DNA of 64,000 nt, taken from positions 62,001 to 126,000 of the forward strand of contig NZ_JAJFAX010000005.1 in the NCBI RefSeq assembly GCF_019710475.1, read 5' to 3'. Within the stretch, counting starts at the first letter, position 1. Each line of letters opens with the position of its first letter. The DNA comes from Glycomyces sp. TRM65418 (GTDB taxonomy: Bacteria > Actinomycetota > Actinomycetes > Mycobacteriales > Micromonosporaceae). Positions 51,412 to 60,387 of this stretch are shown in pieces. The position numbers and the translations under genes were made by a program. The notes beneath the pieces are model-generated. The model was given only the letters and a program-made list of their open reading frames with translations. It was not told the DNA's origin and made no database searches.

Positions 51412-51444
51412 AAAGGCGGGGCCGCAACCGCGGCCCCGCCTTTT
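51412..51444 (+). terminator. Rho-independent terminator of cysA-sseC
   Basis: A 14-bp perfect stem (AAAGGCGGGGCCGC and complement) with AACC loop ends in TTTT, a classical intrinsic terminator. A weaker hairpin overlaps the sseC stop codon. Confidence 0.9.
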
Positions 51445-51602
51445 GCGTGCCCGGCGAACGGGTCCCGTCTGCTTCCACCGTCAGTGCCGCCGGACCGGCC
51501 TTTCGCGTACCGGGGGAACGGACCCGCCGCTCGCGTACCGGGAGACGGGGCCGGGGCTCGGGGTCGATCGTCGTCGGTATTCCGGGCGTTGGGGTTTGCG
51601 GC

Positions 51603-52274
51603 TCAGCCGTGGGCCGACCCCGCTTGCTCGAACCGTGTCCGCAGCCGATGCCGTTCGGCCGCCTCAAGCGTCGGATCCAGCTGCCGGTACCGGTGTGCCG
51701 TGTCGAGCGCTCCCTGGGGGAGGCCGTCGAGCAACTGGTCGAGCATCCGGTCGAAGCCGGCGGCGAGTTCCGGTCCCAGCGGCGTCGGGTCGAAGCCGGC
51801 GAAGACCGCCCACGTGACCGCTCGGTCGATGTCCGGATCGCCTGCGGCGGCGTTGGTCCAGTCGATCACCACCGGCCCGCCCTCGGTCAGCATGATGTTC
51901 TCGGGATGCAGGTCGAGGTGCAGCACGCGGTCGGCTCCGCCACCGGTCAAGTCGACGCCGCGCGACCGAGCGGCGAGCCATGCCGGGGGTTCGATCCGGT
52001 GCAGGTCGCTGTGGAGTTCGCGGATCAGCTCGACGCACGCAGCGGGACTGACGCGGCCGCTGACGACCTCCTCGGCCAGGGTCGGGCCGTGCAGGCGTTC
52101 CATCTCGATGTCGCCGCCCTCCGCGTGGTACACCGCCGGGACCGGATAGCCCTGGTCCCGCAGATAGCGCATGACCTGCGCGACGTCCGTGGTGTCGTAC
52201 TCGGCGCATCGCAGCACTCTTCGGTCGTTGATCGCGTACACGACCGAGTCGCGGCCAGAGGCGAGAAACTCCAT
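51603..52274 (-). CDS. Aminoglycoside phosphotransferase/kinase-like protein, 223 aa
   Basis: The small lobe is short (MEFLASGRDSVVYAINDRRVLR). The kinase-like catalytic loop is LHLDLHPENIML (HxDxxxxN) and the metal-binding motif is VVIDWTNA. The family phosphorylates small molecules such as aminoglycosides, choline, homoserine or macrolides; the substrate here is unknown. The ATG at 52274 is the best start; further upstream the frame runs into repetitive DNA. It converges on the sseC operon. Confidence 0.8.
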   Translation of the reverse strand: MEFLASGRDSVVYAINDRRVLRCAEYDTTDVAQVMRYLRDQGYPVPAVYHAEGGDIEMERLHGPTLAEEVVSGRVSPAACVELIRELHSDLHRIEPPAWLAARSRGVDLTGGGADRVLHLDLHPENIMLTEGGPVVIDWTNAAAGDPDIDRAVTWAVFAGFDPTPLGPELAAGFDRMLDQLLDGLPQGALDTAHRYRQLDPTLEAAERHRLRTRFEQAGSAHG

Positions 52275-52643
52275 CACCGAACCGTATCGCAGCGGCGGCG
52301 AGGAGCAGAGCGGCGGAACACCTGTCCGGTTGCGCTGCTCCGCTCCTCGCGGGTACTGCACTGAGCGACCGAGCGATGCCCTCGCCCGATGGCGCTCCGC
52401 AGCCCCGGCCGAGCGAGTCCGCTCCTCGCGGGTTCCTCACTGCATTCCTGGGCGGCTGAGCGAGACCGCGTTCCGATGACGGTCGGCACGCCGGCTGGGC
52501 GAGTCCACTATCGACAGGCTGCCCGGCGGTGAGCGACGGCGCCGCTCCTCCGCTTCTTGGGCGACCCCGCTTCGGGCCGATGCGGTCGTGATCCGCGCTC
52601 GCACCTCCCCCGCTGTCGCGTCGCTTCGCTGCGCCTCGGCTCG
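52275..52643. other. Repetitive GC-rich spacer, 369 bases
   Basis: This contains TCCGCTCCTCGCGGGT twice (52339-52354 and 52418-52433), each followed by a short stretch containing CACTG, plus several GAGCGAG/CTGAGCGA motifs. No gene is evident. It separates the phosphotransferase from the end of the sigma-factor operon. Confidence 0.5.
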
Positions 52644-53147
52644 CTACTCCTTGTCGGCGGTTCGGTAGCGGGCGGTCTTCGTGGCCGGGTCGTAGAAGCC
52701 GGCCGGGGTGCGGAGGATGACGTTGATGCGGTTCCAGGCGTTGATCTGGGCGCACATCGCCACCAGGGCGGCGATCTGCTCGTCGTCGTAGTGCTTGCGC
52801 ACGGCCTCCCACGTCTCGTCGCTGACGGCGTCCGGGTTGTCGGCGATGCGGGCCGACTCCTCGGCCAGCGCCAGTGCGGCGCGCTCCGCCTCGGTGAAGG
52901 CCGGGGCCTCGCGCCACACGGTGACGAGGTTGAGCCGCTCGGGGTCTTCTCCGGCGTGCACGGCGTCCTTGTAGTGCATGTCGACGCAGTAGCCGCAACC
53001 GTTGATCTGGCTGGCGCGCAGCTTCACCAGTTCCATGGTGGTGAACGGGACGGGCGAGGCGGTGTGGAAGAGCTTCTCGTTGGCGAGCATGTTCTTGTAG
53101 TACTGCTTCGCGAACTCGGTTTCGGTGAAGGCGAGACGGGGTTCCAT
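52644..53147 (-). CDS. AhpD/carboxymuconolactone decarboxylase-like peroxidase, 167 aa
   Basis: The CxxC redox motif is C51-G-Y-C54 in ASQINGCGYCVDMHYKDAV, with the following His typical of AhpD-like proteins. The rest is helical with TEAERAALALAEESARI and DEQIAALVAMCAQINAWNRINV. Such proteins act as peroxidases or detoxifying enzymes. It starts 16 bases after the ECF sigma factor gene (AAAGGAAA before the ATG), the standard gene pair of ECF41 systems, in which the sigma factor controls a carboxymuconolactone decarboxylase-like gene. Confidence 0.9.
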   Translation of the reverse strand: MEPRLAFTETEFAKQYYKNMLANEKLFHTASPVPFTTMELVKLRASQINGCGYCVDMHYKDAVHAGEDPERLNLVTVWREAPAFTEAERAALALAEESARIADNPDAVSDETWEAVRKHYDDEQIAALVAMCAQINAWNRINVILRTPAGFYDPATKTARYRTADKE

Positions 53148-53163
53148 GGCGGTTTCCTTTCTC

Positions 53164-54120
53164 TTACTGTTCGATCTGCGGATCGGCCGACTGCTCCGTC
53201 GGCGGCTCTGCGGGCTGCCCTGCGGGTCGCCGGACCGCCGTGGTGCGCAGCCCGTGGAACTTGTCGGGGTTGCGGACCAGGTCGACGGTGGTGATGCGGC
53301 CGTTCTCGATGCCGAGGGCGATGACGCCGTCGACGAGGCCGCCGCGGACGGTGATCAGGGCGGGGTTGCCGTTGATGACGATGGACTGGTGGTGGCGGTC
53401 GGGCGCCTTCGCGCTGGTGCCCACGAGGAACCGGGCGACCTTCTCCGCGCCGTGGATCGGCCTGCGCGCGGCCGGGACGTGGCCGCCGCCGTCGGAGACC
53501 AGGACGGCCTCGGGGTCGAGGAGCGCCACCAGTTTGTCGAGATCCCCCGAGCGGGTGGCCTTCGAGAAGGCCTCGACCACGGCGCGGTGGGCTTCGGGGT
53601 CCACGTCGAAGCGCGGCTTGCGCTCCTCGACGTGCCAGCGGGCGCGGCTGGCGAGTTTGCGGCAGCCCGCCGGGCTGCGGCCGAGGGCCGCGCCGACCTC
53701 TTCGAAGGTGAGGCCGAAGACGTCGTGGAGGACGAATGCGGCCCGCTCGGCCGGGCTCAGGGTCTCCAGGACCACGAGCATGGCCCAGGACATCGAGTCG
53801 GCCAGGCTGACGGAGTCGGCCGGGTCGGGGCCGGTCTCGACCGGTTCGGGGAGCCAGGGTCCGACGTAGGCCTCGCGGCGGGTGCGGGCCGAGCGGAGGA
53901 CGTCGAGGGCGAGCCGGGAGGTCGTGGTGACGAGCCAGCCGGTGAGGTCTTCGATCTGCGCGAAGTCGGTGCGTTGGAGTCGGATCCAGGCGTCCTGGAC
54001 CACGTCCTCGGCTTCGGCGACGGAGCCGAGGAGGCCGTAGGCGACCCCGACGAGGCGGGGCCGGAGGTCCTCGAAGAGGGCCGCGGCCTCCTCTGGGGTG
54101 TGCGCTTCCGGTTCGTTCAT
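53164..54120 (-). CDS. ECF41 (SigJ-type) sigma factor with SnoaL-like C-terminal domain, 318 aa
   Basis: Sigma region 2 (LFEDLRPRLVGVAYGLLGSVAEAEDVVQDAWIRL) and region 4 (LSPAERAAFVLHDVFGLTFEEVGAALGRS) are clear. A SnoaL-like domain from about residue 170 carries the ECF41 DGGG motif at 210-213. In this group the C-terminal domain replaces an anti-sigma factor as on-board regulator. The start at 54120 (MNEPEAHTPEE) is chosen over an ATG six codons upstream because the -10 element of a matching ECF41 promoter lies just before it. Confidence 0.92.
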   Translation of the reverse strand: MNEPEAHTPEEAAALFEDLRPRLVGVAYGLLGSVAEAEDVVQDAWIRLQRTDFAQIEDLTGWLVTTTSRLALDVLRSARTRREAYVGPWLPEPVETGPDPADSVSLADSMSWAMLVVLETLSPAERAAFVLHDVFGLTFEEVGAALGRSPAGCRKLASRARWHVEERKPRFDVDPEAHRAVVEAFSKATRSGDLDKLVALLDPEAVLVSDGGGHVPAARRPIHGAEKVARFLVGTSAKAPDRHHQSIVINGNPALITVRGGLVDGVIALGIENGRITTVDLVRNPDKFHGLRTTAVRRPAGQPAEPPTEQSADPQIEQ

Positions 54121-54128
54121 GCGAGGAG

Positions 54129-54155
54129 GACGGGACATGGTGGATAAGTGTGACA
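54129..54155 (-). promoter_or_regulatory. ECF41-type autoregulatory promoter TGTCACA-N16-CGTC
   Basis: On the minus strand TGTCACA (54155-54149), exactly 16 bases, then CGTC (54132-54129), identical to the published ECF41 consensus. The ATG at 54120 is eight bases after the -10 element, so the mRNA is probably leaderless and the sigma factor drives its own operon. Confidence 0.75.
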
Positions 54156-54211
54156 GTCGAGCGCAGATTGTGACGGTGATCTCGCTGGAGTCGTAGGGCA
54201 GACTGGCAGGC

Positions 54212-54859
54212 GTGTTCTCGAACGTCTCGGCGCGGTGGCGCCGTCGCCTGCGCGTCGCGGTCGTCGTGTGGGCGGTCGTGCTGGTCGCGGTCGCCTTCGC
54301 CGCTTCGCGGACGACCGTGCGCGAGCAGGTGGACGCGGCCGAGGCCCGCACGGTGATGGACGCCGTGGTCGGCGAGGCCGCGGCGCTCTTCACGGGCGCG
54401 TCGGTGCTCGCGGCCGGACCCCTGCATTGGGAGGCGTGCGACGTGACGCCGGTGCGGCCGGGCCTGTCGCTCGAACGGACCCTTCAGGTCTCGGGTGCGA
54501 GGGTGAGCGAGGTGGAGGCGCTGGCCGACCGGTTCGCGATGAGCGTGCTGACCGACACGCCGGAGGGCGCCTCCTGGTCGGGGACGACCGGGGACTTCAT
54601 CGGGCTGCGGGTCACCGCGCCCGCGGGGGATCCGCCCGGGGGCCGCTGGTCCGAACCGGTGGAGGTCCAGGCCGTCACCGGCTGCCGGCCGCTCGACGAG
54701 CCGGTCGGGGCGTTCGCGCCGGCCCCTCCGGCGGAGGCGACCGCCGAGTGGGCCTACGGGTCGGTGCCGTGCCCGGGCGGCGAGACCTTGGCGAGCTGGA
54801 CCGAGCCGATCGAGGCCCGGCCGTTCCGCGTCCACGAGACCACCGGCGGCTGCGTCTGA
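54212..54859 (+). CDS. Membrane-anchored exported protein, 215 aa
   Basis: One N-terminal membrane segment (VAVVVWAVVLVAVAFAAS) is followed by an exported domain with Cys at three to four sites (EACDVTPVRPG, TGCRPLD, VPCPGGET, TTGGC) that may form disulfides. The core (LERTLQVSGARVSEVEALADRF, then DFIGLRVTAPAGD) is alpha/beta. The GTG start at 54212 has no clear ribosome binding site. It is divergent from the ECF41 operon with 91 bases between them. I do not recognise the family. Confidence 0.65.
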   Translation: MFSNVSARWRRRLRVAVVVWAVVLVAVAFAASRTTVREQVDAAEARTVMDAVVGEAAALFTGASVLAAGPLHWEACDVTPVRPGLSLERTLQVSGARVSEVEALADRFAMSVLTDTPEGASWSGTTGDFIGLRVTAPAGDPPGGRWSEPVEVQAVTGCRPLDEPVGAFAPAPPAEATAEWAYGSVPCPGGETLASWTEPIEARPFRVHETTGGCV

Positions 54860-55022
54860 CCCGATGCCGCGGGTCTCCAGCGGCCCGCTGCCGGGCGGCG
54901 ATCCGACAGCGCAGGCGTGGAGCACGACGGCGTGCAACGGCTGCCCGGTCCGGGATTCCTCGCGGTGGTCGTCTTCACCGTGGTCTGCAACGTCGCCACC
55001 GGCGAGCGGCGACCCCGCGCGA

Positions 55023-56147
55023 TCACTTGTCGATGTCGCCCACCACGAAGAACATCGAACCGAGGATCGCGATCATGTCCGGGATGAGGCAGCCGGTCAT
55101 GAGCGTCGCCAGCGCCTGCACGTTCGCGTAGGACGCGGTGCGGAGCTTGAGCCGCCACGGGGTCTTCTCGCCCCGGCTCACCAGGTAGTAGCCGTTGGCG
55201 CCCAGCGGGTTCTCGGTCCACACGTAGGTCTCGCCCACCGGCGGCTTGAAGATCTTCGGCAGCTTCACGTTGACCGGCCCGGGTGTGCCCGCGAGCCGTT
55301 CCAGGCACTGGCGGGCGAGGTCGATCGAGACCTGCACCTGGTCGAGCAGCACCATGAACCGCGCGTGGCAGTCGCCTTCGGCGCGGAGGACGACCGGCAC
55401 GTCCAGCTCCGGGTAGGCCAGATACGGCTCGTCGCGCCGCAGGTCGAAGTCCAGGCCCGAGGCGCGTGCGACCGGACCGGTCACGCCGAACGCGGCGGCC
55501 GTCGCGGCGTCGAGCACGCCGACGCCCTTCGTGCGGGCCGCGAAGATCTCGTTGTGCCGCAGCATCTTGTCGAGCCGGACCATGCCGTGCTCGACCTCGT
55601 CGAGCGCCCGGCGCGCCCGCCCCTCCCACCCGGAGGGCACATCGGACTTGAGGCCGCCGACGCAGTTGTACATGTAGTGGACGCGTCCGCCGCTGGCCTC
55701 CTCCATGACCGCTTGGAGCCGCTCGCGTTCGGTGAACGCGTAGAACATCGGGGTGATCGCGCCGATCTCCAGCGGGTAGGACCCGAGGAACATGAGGTGG
55801 TTGAGCACCCGGTTCATCTCCGCCAGGGCCATGCGCAGCCACACGGCGCGTTCAGGGACCTCGATGCCGGCGAGGCGTTCGGCCGCGAGCGCGACGCCGA
55901 GTTCGGACGAGAACGCCGAGAGCCAGTCGTGCCGGTTGGCGAGCAGCATGATCTGGCGGAAGTCGCGCACCTCGTAGAGCTTCTCGGCGCCGCGGTGCAT
56001 GTAGCCGACGACCGGCTCGCATTCGGTGACGCGTTCGCCGTCGACGCGCAGCAGCAGGCGCAGCACCCCGTGCGTGGAGGGGTGCTGCGGGCCGATGTTG
56101 AGCACCATGTCGGTGGGCTCGGTTCCGGCGCCGACGCCGACGGTCAT
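55023..56147 (-). CDS. nuoD: Orphan NADH-quinone oxidoreductase subunit D (NuoD-like), 374 aa
   Basis: The 49-kDa/NuoD signature [23 protein letters not shown] is followed by [36 protein letters not shown] and the C-terminal [22 protein letters not shown]. NuoD forms part of the quinone pocket in complex I. Here it stands alone: no other nuo gene is in the window. Streptomycetes also carry a second stand-alone nuoD-like gene. The ATG at 56147 is preceded by GGAG at a short distance; a GTG at 56165 is the alternative. Confidence 0.9.
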   Translation of the reverse strand: MTVGVGAGTEPTDMVLNIGPQHPSTHGVLRLLLRVDGERVTECEPVVGYMHRGAEKLYEVRDFRQIMLLANRHDWLSAFSSELGVALAAERLAGIEVPERAVWLRMALAEMNRVLNHLMFLGSYPLEIGAITPMFYAFTERERLQAVMEEASGGRVHYMYNCVGGLKSDVPSGWEGRARRALDEVEHGMVRLDKMLRHNEIFAARTKGVGVLDAATAAAFGVTGPVARASGLDFDLRRDEPYLAYPELDVPVVLRAEGDCHARFMVLLDQVQVSIDLARQCLERLAGTPGPVNVKLPKIFKPPVGETYVWTENPLGANGYYLVSRGEKTPWRLKLRTASYANVQALATLMTGCLIPDMIAILGSMFFVVGDIDK

Positions 56148-56383
56148 TCGCTCCGACTCGATCACGGTCCCATCGTCGCAGTTTCGGCGCCTCCGGGGAA
56201 GGGTCGCCACGGCTTTGCCCACTCGGGCGGCAGGCGGGCGCGGGCCGGGGCGAGGGCCCGGCCCGCGACCCGCCGGCGAGCGTGCGGACCGCGGGTTCGC
56301 GGCCGGCGAGCCGCAGGTGCGCATGGCGCGGGTTGCCGCGCCCTGGCATTCTTGACGGAGCATCCGACTATGGAGGAGTGGCC

Positions 56384-56824
56384 GTGGACCGCGATCAGAT
56401 GCGTGCGTCGGAGTCCGACCGGCAGGTCGTGATGGAGCGCCTGCGGCAGGCGGTCGAGGAAGGCCGCCTGGACGTGCCCGAGTACCAGGACCGGATCGAC
56501 GCCGCCATGCAGGCCAAGGTCTACTCCGAGCTCGACGTCCTGATCGCCGACCTGCAGCAGCTGCCGCCGCCGGGCTTCTCGGAGGCGGCGCTGGAGCCGA
56601 CCGCGGTCATGCGTCCGCCGCTGTCCAAGGTCAACCAGCAGTTGCGCGAGAGCGCGGAGACGAGCCCTCGGAAGTGGAGGATCGCGGGCGTCGCGGTGGG
56701 GATCGCCGCCGTGATCTCGCTGATCGTGTTCGCGGTCGCGCCGGAGCTGTTCCTGTACCTCGCGATCGGGGTGCTGGTGGTCCTGGTCCTGTTCGTCGTC
56801 GCGGCGGTCGCCGGGCTCTTCTGA
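56384..56824 (+). CDS. DUF1707 membrane protein, 146 aa
   Basis: The N-terminal DUF1707 domain reads [32 protein letters not shown] with [16 protein letters not shown] linker follows, then two C-terminal transmembrane helices ([20 protein letters not shown] and [21 protein letters not shown]). GGAGGAG lies upstream of the GTG. The domain is common in actinobacterial membrane proteins and has no established biochemical role. It is transcribed divergently from nuoD. Confidence 0.85.
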   Translation: MDRDQMRASESDRQVVMERLRQAVEEGRLDVPEYQDRIDAAMQAKVYSELDVLIADLQQLPPPGFSEAALEPTAVMRPPLSKVNQQLRESAETSPRKWRIAGVAVGIAAVISLIVFAVAPELFLYLAIGVLVVLVLFVVAAVAGLF

Positions 56825-56944
56825 GGCGCGCGGCGGGGCGCCGACAACCCCTGACGCGGCCGGGGCCGTCGGTACGCTAACCTGCGCGAGACCGGCTCGA
56901 TCCCCAGCTGGCGCACCTCGACCGACGCCCAGTGAGGAAGCACC

Positions 56945-57481
56945 GTGACCGACAGCGACGCCTACCTGCGGGCCTGGGAGCCCGACAATGTCATCGAGTA
57001 CCCGCGCGCCCAGTGGATCGGTGAGTTCGCCGCTCCCGCCTCGGTCTACCCCGAGGTCGACTTCCTCCCGATCGACATGTCGGCGGTCTACACCGCGTAT
57101 CTCGACGGCGCCCGCTTCGACCTGTACAGCCGGATCGACCTCGACATGGGCGAGGAGGGCACGCTCGCGCTCGCCGTCATCGGGGCCGTCCCGCACGACC
57201 GGGACGACATGCTGTTCTGCCTCGACACCGAGAGCGGCCAGGTGCTGCTCCTCGGCGTCGAGGACGGGACCCTCGAACTGGTGAACTCCACGTTCAAGGC
57301 CTTCGCCGAGTTCCTGTACCGGTTCGCGCTGTTCGTCGACGCCGACACCGGCAGCGCGGGCCGCGCCCGGCGCGCCGCCGGACTGCGCACCGCGATGCGG
57401 GGCGTCGACCCGGAGGCGCTGGCCGACCGCGAGTCCTGGTGGTCGATCGCGCTCATGCAGCTCGAAGGCGCGAAAGGCTAG
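56945..57481 (+). CDS. SUKH-4-like immunity protein 1, 178 aa
   Basis: A soluble alpha/beta protein with strands and motifs in the SUKH order: AAPASVYPEVDFLPI, YLDGARFDLYSRIDL, LALAVIGAVPHDRDDMLFCLDTESGQVLLLG, then the helix NSTFKAFAEFLYRFALFV. SUKH-4 proteins neutralise polymorphic toxins, often exported by type VII systems. It is followed six bases later by a second protein of the same fold. No cognate toxin gene is adjacent. Assignment rests on the pattern LYAID/FCLDxxTGxVLxL plus the NSSxxxFxEFL helix. Confidence 0.65.
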   Translation: MTDSDAYLRAWEPDNVIEYPRAQWIGEFAAPASVYPEVDFLPIDMSAVYTAYLDGARFDLYSRIDLDMGEEGTLALAVIGAVPHDRDDMLFCLDTESGQVLLLGVEDGTLELVNSTFKAFAEFLYRFALFVDADTGSAGRARRAAGLRTAMRGVDPEALADRESWWSIALMQLEGAKG

Positions 57482-57487
57482 GCGGCC

Positions 57488-57964
57488 GTGGACTTTCCGC
57501 GCGAGAAGCTCATCGAAGGGGGCGTCGCCCCCGAGTCGCTGCCGGAGGACCTGGAAGGGCTCCCGGAGTCGATCCCGCGGATCTACACCTCGCGGCTCCC
57601 GGAGGGGCTCGCGCCGTTCAACATGATCCGGTTGACCGCCGAGGGCACCGACCTGGACGTGCGGCTCATCGTCGTCGGCGCGGTCGAGGGCTCGCCTGGG
57701 CTCCTGTACGCGATCGACCCGAACACCGGCGAGGTCCTGCAGTTCGACACCGACAGCAACGAGGTGCGCGGGGTCAACTCCTCGTACCGGTGGTTCGTGG
57801 AGTTCCTGCGCCGCATCGGGTTCGCGCTGGAGATGAGCGAGACCGACGACATCGGCTCGATCATGAACCGGGGCATGCGGTTCACGCTGCGCGCGCTGGA
57901 CGAGCGCGCGTTCGACGAGGCCGAGTGGTGGCCGCTGGTCTTCGAACGCCTCGACCAGGTCTGA
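57488..57964 (+). CDS. SUKH-4-like immunity protein 2, 158 aa
   Basis: A paralogue of the protein encoded just upstream, with LDVRLIVVGAVEGSPGLLYAIDPNTGEVLQFDTD and VNSSYRWFVEFLRRIGFALE as the shared core. GTG start at 57488. The pair probably arose by duplication and may protect against different toxin variants. The closest candidate toxin sources in this window are the type VII cassettes 40 kb away, but no toxin domain was identified there. Confidence 0.65.
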   Translation: MDFPREKLIEGGVAPESLPEDLEGLPESIPRIYTSRLPEGLAPFNMIRLTAEGTDLDVRLIVVGAVEGSPGLLYAIDPNTGEVLQFDTDSNEVRGVNSSYRWFVEFLRRIGFALEMSETDDIGSIMNRGMRFTLRALDERAFDEAEWWPLVFERLDQV

Positions 57965-58027
57965 GCGGATCCGGGGACGGCGCGGGGCCGGAAGGGCGCA
58001 CCCTCCCGGCCCCGTTGCGGCTCAAGG

Positions 58028-58051
58028 GAGCCGACCGGGTGCGGTCGGCTC
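58028..58051. terminator. Terminator hairpin between convergent genes
   Basis: GAGCCGACC-GGGTGC-GGTCGGCTC, 9-bp perfect stem, between the SUKH-like pair and the trypsin-like gene ending at 58061. Confidence 0.7.
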
Positions 58052-58060
58052 GTACCGCGG

Positions 58061-58900
58061 TCACTCCCAGTCTTCGAGGACGTCGTCGATGGCGCTGTTG
58101 AAGTCGGCGACCTCGGCGTAGACGCCCGGGTTGCCGGGTTCGGCGCAGCCGTACCCCCAGGAGACGATGCCGACGAGGATGAGGTCGCCGTCCTCGTCGG
58201 GGGCCATGGCGGGGCCGCCCGAGTCGCCCTGGCAGGAGTCGATGCCGCCGTGCTCGAGGTCGCCCGCGCACAGCATGGTCTGGGCGTCGACTTCGCCGGG
58301 ATAGGCCGCTTCGCAGGTCTCGTCGTCGATGAACGGCACCTCGACCCATCGGGCGACGGCCGGGAAGACCTCGCCGGTGTAGCCCCATCCGGCGGTGGTG
58401 ACGGCGTCGAACTCGGTCGGCTCGGTGCCGACGTCGATCGGCTCGACGTCGACCGGCTCGTCGAGCAGGAGCAGCGCCCAGTCGTTCGCGAACGTGACCG
58501 GCTCGTTGTAGTCGTGCGCGAGGTGCAGGTCCACCACCGCGGTCTCGACGAGGTCCGCCGAGTCCAGGTCGACCGAGCCGGAGAAGACCACGAGTTCGTC
58601 GGGGTCGCTCGTGCCCTCCACGCAGTGCGCGGCGGTGAGGACGACGGTCTCGGTGATGACCGAGCCGCCGCAGAACTGCCGTTCGTAGGCGGAGCCGGCG
58701 CCCGACCAGCCGACGCCGACGAGCCAGGGGAACCGGCCCTCCTCGGCGGGCTGGCCGCCGATGATCATGGCCTCGAAGTCGCCTGCGGGCTCGAGGGGGT
58801 CGGCGTTCGCGGCGGTGCCCGCCCAAGCGACGGCCGCGGCGCCGAGGCCTGCGGCGACGCCCGCGCCGAACCGGATCAGATGCTTCCTCGTTCTGTCCAC
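58061..58900 (-). CDS. Secreted trypsin-like serine protease (S1), 279 aa
   Basis: Signal peptide MDRTRKHLIRFGAGVAAGLG.. ends near AANA. A short propeptide precedes IIGGQPAEEGRFPWLVGV. Catalytic residues: His 92 (LTAAHCVEG), Asp 140 (ANDWALLLL) and Ser 227 (CQGDSGGPA). Asp in GGIDSCQGDSGG at the base of the S1 pocket indicates cleavage after Lys/Arg. Six cysteines fit three disulfides. GAAAGGA precedes the GTG at 58900. Confidence 0.95.
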   Translation of the reverse strand: MDRTRKHLIRFGAGVAAGLGAAAVAWAGTAANADPLEPAGDFEAMIIGGQPAEEGRFPWLVGVGWSGAGSAYERQFCGGSVITETVVLTAAHCVEGTSDPDELVVFSGSVDLDSADLVETAVVDLHLAHDYNEPVTFANDWALLLLDEPVDVEPIDVGTEPTEFDAVTTAGWGYTGEVFPAVARWVEVPFIDDETCEAAYPGEVDAQTMLCAGDLEHGGIDSCQGDSGGPAMAPDEDGDLILVGIVSWGYGCAEPGNPGVYAEVADFNSAIDDVLEDWE

Positions 58901-59013
58901 TGTGCATCCTTTCGGGGGTGGATGTGAGGCTCGGGCCGTTTGGCCGTCCTGACCCGAAAAATACCCACATCGTCCCGGGACCCCTCCCGCGGCCGGGTGC
59001 CTTGGCGCACGCC

Positions 59014-59964
59014 TCAGGCCGAGCCGCCCCTGAAGGCCGGGGCGAGGGCCGGGTCGGGGCGGTAGTCGAAGGGCTCGTCCCGGTCGCAGCGCAGCCATCC
59101 CTCGCGGACATAGAGGCGCGCGACCTGCACCGTGGAGCGGCGGCCGCCGCCGGGATGGGTGAAGTAGTAGAGGAAGCCCTCGTCGGGGCCCTGCGTGAGG
59201 GCCATGGCATGGTGACCGAAGGCCTCGTCGTAGGCGCGGCGGCCGGGACCGGCGAGGATCGGGAGCGGCTGGCGGTGCCAGTGCTCGAGGTCGGTGGAGC
59301 GGTGGACGAGGAGTCCGGCCCAGCCGTCGGTGACCATCCAGTAGACGCCGCCGAGCAGGAAGACGGTGGGGCCCTCCTGGGCCTGGTCGGTGACGGAGGG
59401 ACCGGCGGGCGTCCAGGCGAAGAGGTCGTCGGAGTCGGCGGCGTGGATGCGGCTCTCGCGCTGCTCGTCCTTGAACCACATGCGCCACTTGCCGTTCGGG
59501 AGGCGGTGGACGGTGGCGTCGATGGCGCGTTCGGAGTCGACGTCGACGGTGGAGCGGTAGGTCCAGTCCTCGAGGTCCTCGGAGGTGTAGTGGCGGATCT
59601 CGGCCGGGCCGGACCAGTCCTCGCGGATGCCTTCGAGGTAGGTGACGTACATGTGCCAGAGGCCGTCGTGGCGCAGGATCTCAGGGGCCCACCACGTGTC
59701 GCCGGGGGCGCGGTCGGGACCGGCCGCGGTGCCGACGTAGGTCCATTCGCGACCGTCGGGGCTGGTGGCGTGGCCGATGTCGGTGCCGTGCGCCCAGGCG
59801 ACGCCCGCGTCGGGCTGGTCGGCGCGGCGCTGCGTGTAGAAGAGGCGCCACAGGCCCGAGTCGGGGTCGTAGACGACGGTGGGGTCGGTGGGCCCGTCGA
59901 AGACCGGGTCGGTGAACAGCGGCGCCGGCGCGGGGAGCGCCTCGGTGGTCGGTCCGGTCGTCAT
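59014..59964 (-). CDS. GH43/GH32-superfamily beta-propeller glycosidase-like, 316 aa
   Basis: Five-bladed propeller motifs recur: DPVFDGPTDPTVVYDPDSGLWRLFYTQ (Asp at blade 1), WWAPEILRHDGLWHMYVTY, AIDATVHRLPNGKWRMWFKDE (second Asp), AQEGPTVFLLGGVYWMVTDG (Glu) and GFLYYFTHPGG. The spaced Asp-Asp-Glu are those of GH43-like enzymes. No signal peptide is present, so it acts inside the cell on imported oligosaccharides. GGAGG precedes the ATG. A palindrome upstream may be a sugar-responsive operator. Confidence 0.8.
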   Translation of the reverse strand: MTTGPTTEALPAPAPLFTDPVFDGPTDPTVVYDPDSGLWRLFYTQRRADQPDAGVAWAHGTDIGHATSPDGREWTYVGTAAGPDRAPGDTWWAPEILRHDGLWHMYVTYLEGIREDWSGPAEIRHYTSEDLEDWTYRSTVDVDSERAIDATVHRLPNGKWRMWFKDEQRESRIHAADSDDLFAWTPAGPSVTDQAQEGPTVFLLGGVYWMVTDGWAGLLVHRSTDLEHWHRQPLPILAGPGRRAYDEAFGHHAMALTQGPDEGFLYYFTHPGGGRRSTVQVARLYVREGWLRCDRDEPFDYRPDPALAPAFRGGSA

Positions 59965-60042
59965 GGTTCCTCCAGGGAAGTCGGCGGCCGGAAGGCCGGG
60001 CCCGGCGGGGTGCTTGAACCGTAGCCATGGATAGCGCTTGCC

Positions 60043-60053
60043 GCAACTGTTGC
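60043..60053. promoter_or_regulatory. Palindrome GCAACTGTTGC, possible LacI-type operator
   Basis: A perfect 11-base palindrome lies 79 bases upstream of the glycosidase ATG. It is flanked by GCGCTTGCC, in keeping with TTGC/GCAA half-sites of LacI-family regulators. No regulator gene is adjacent. Confidence 0.4.
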
Positions 60054-60381
60054 AGAGCTTACCGAATACCGTCCCGAACCCCCACCCGCCCGGGGAACAC
60101 AACGCCGATCCTCCCGCCCGAGTACGACAAGAACCGGGTGCGGCGGCGCGCATGTCACCCGATCGTGGCGAAGGGGACGAGCGGGACCGGGGGCCACGGC
60201 GCGCGAAGCGGCGAGACCGCCGGCCTCGCGGGCGCCGATGCCGACGGGCTTCGTCGCGTCCGCGCGCCGACGGCCACGGCGCCTCCTCCGCGCCGAAGCC
60301 TGCGGCGGCTTGTCACGCAAACATCACGGAGGCGATATTTCAGCCCCCGTTCCCGAAGCGCCCGAATACCGCGCACTCCGG

Positions 60382-60387
60382 TACCGT
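60382..60387 (+). promoter_or_regulatory. -10 box TACCGT of the pxp operon
   Basis: It ends six bases before the pxpA ATG at 60394 with no ribosome binding site between: a leaderless arrangement. Confidence 0.45.
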
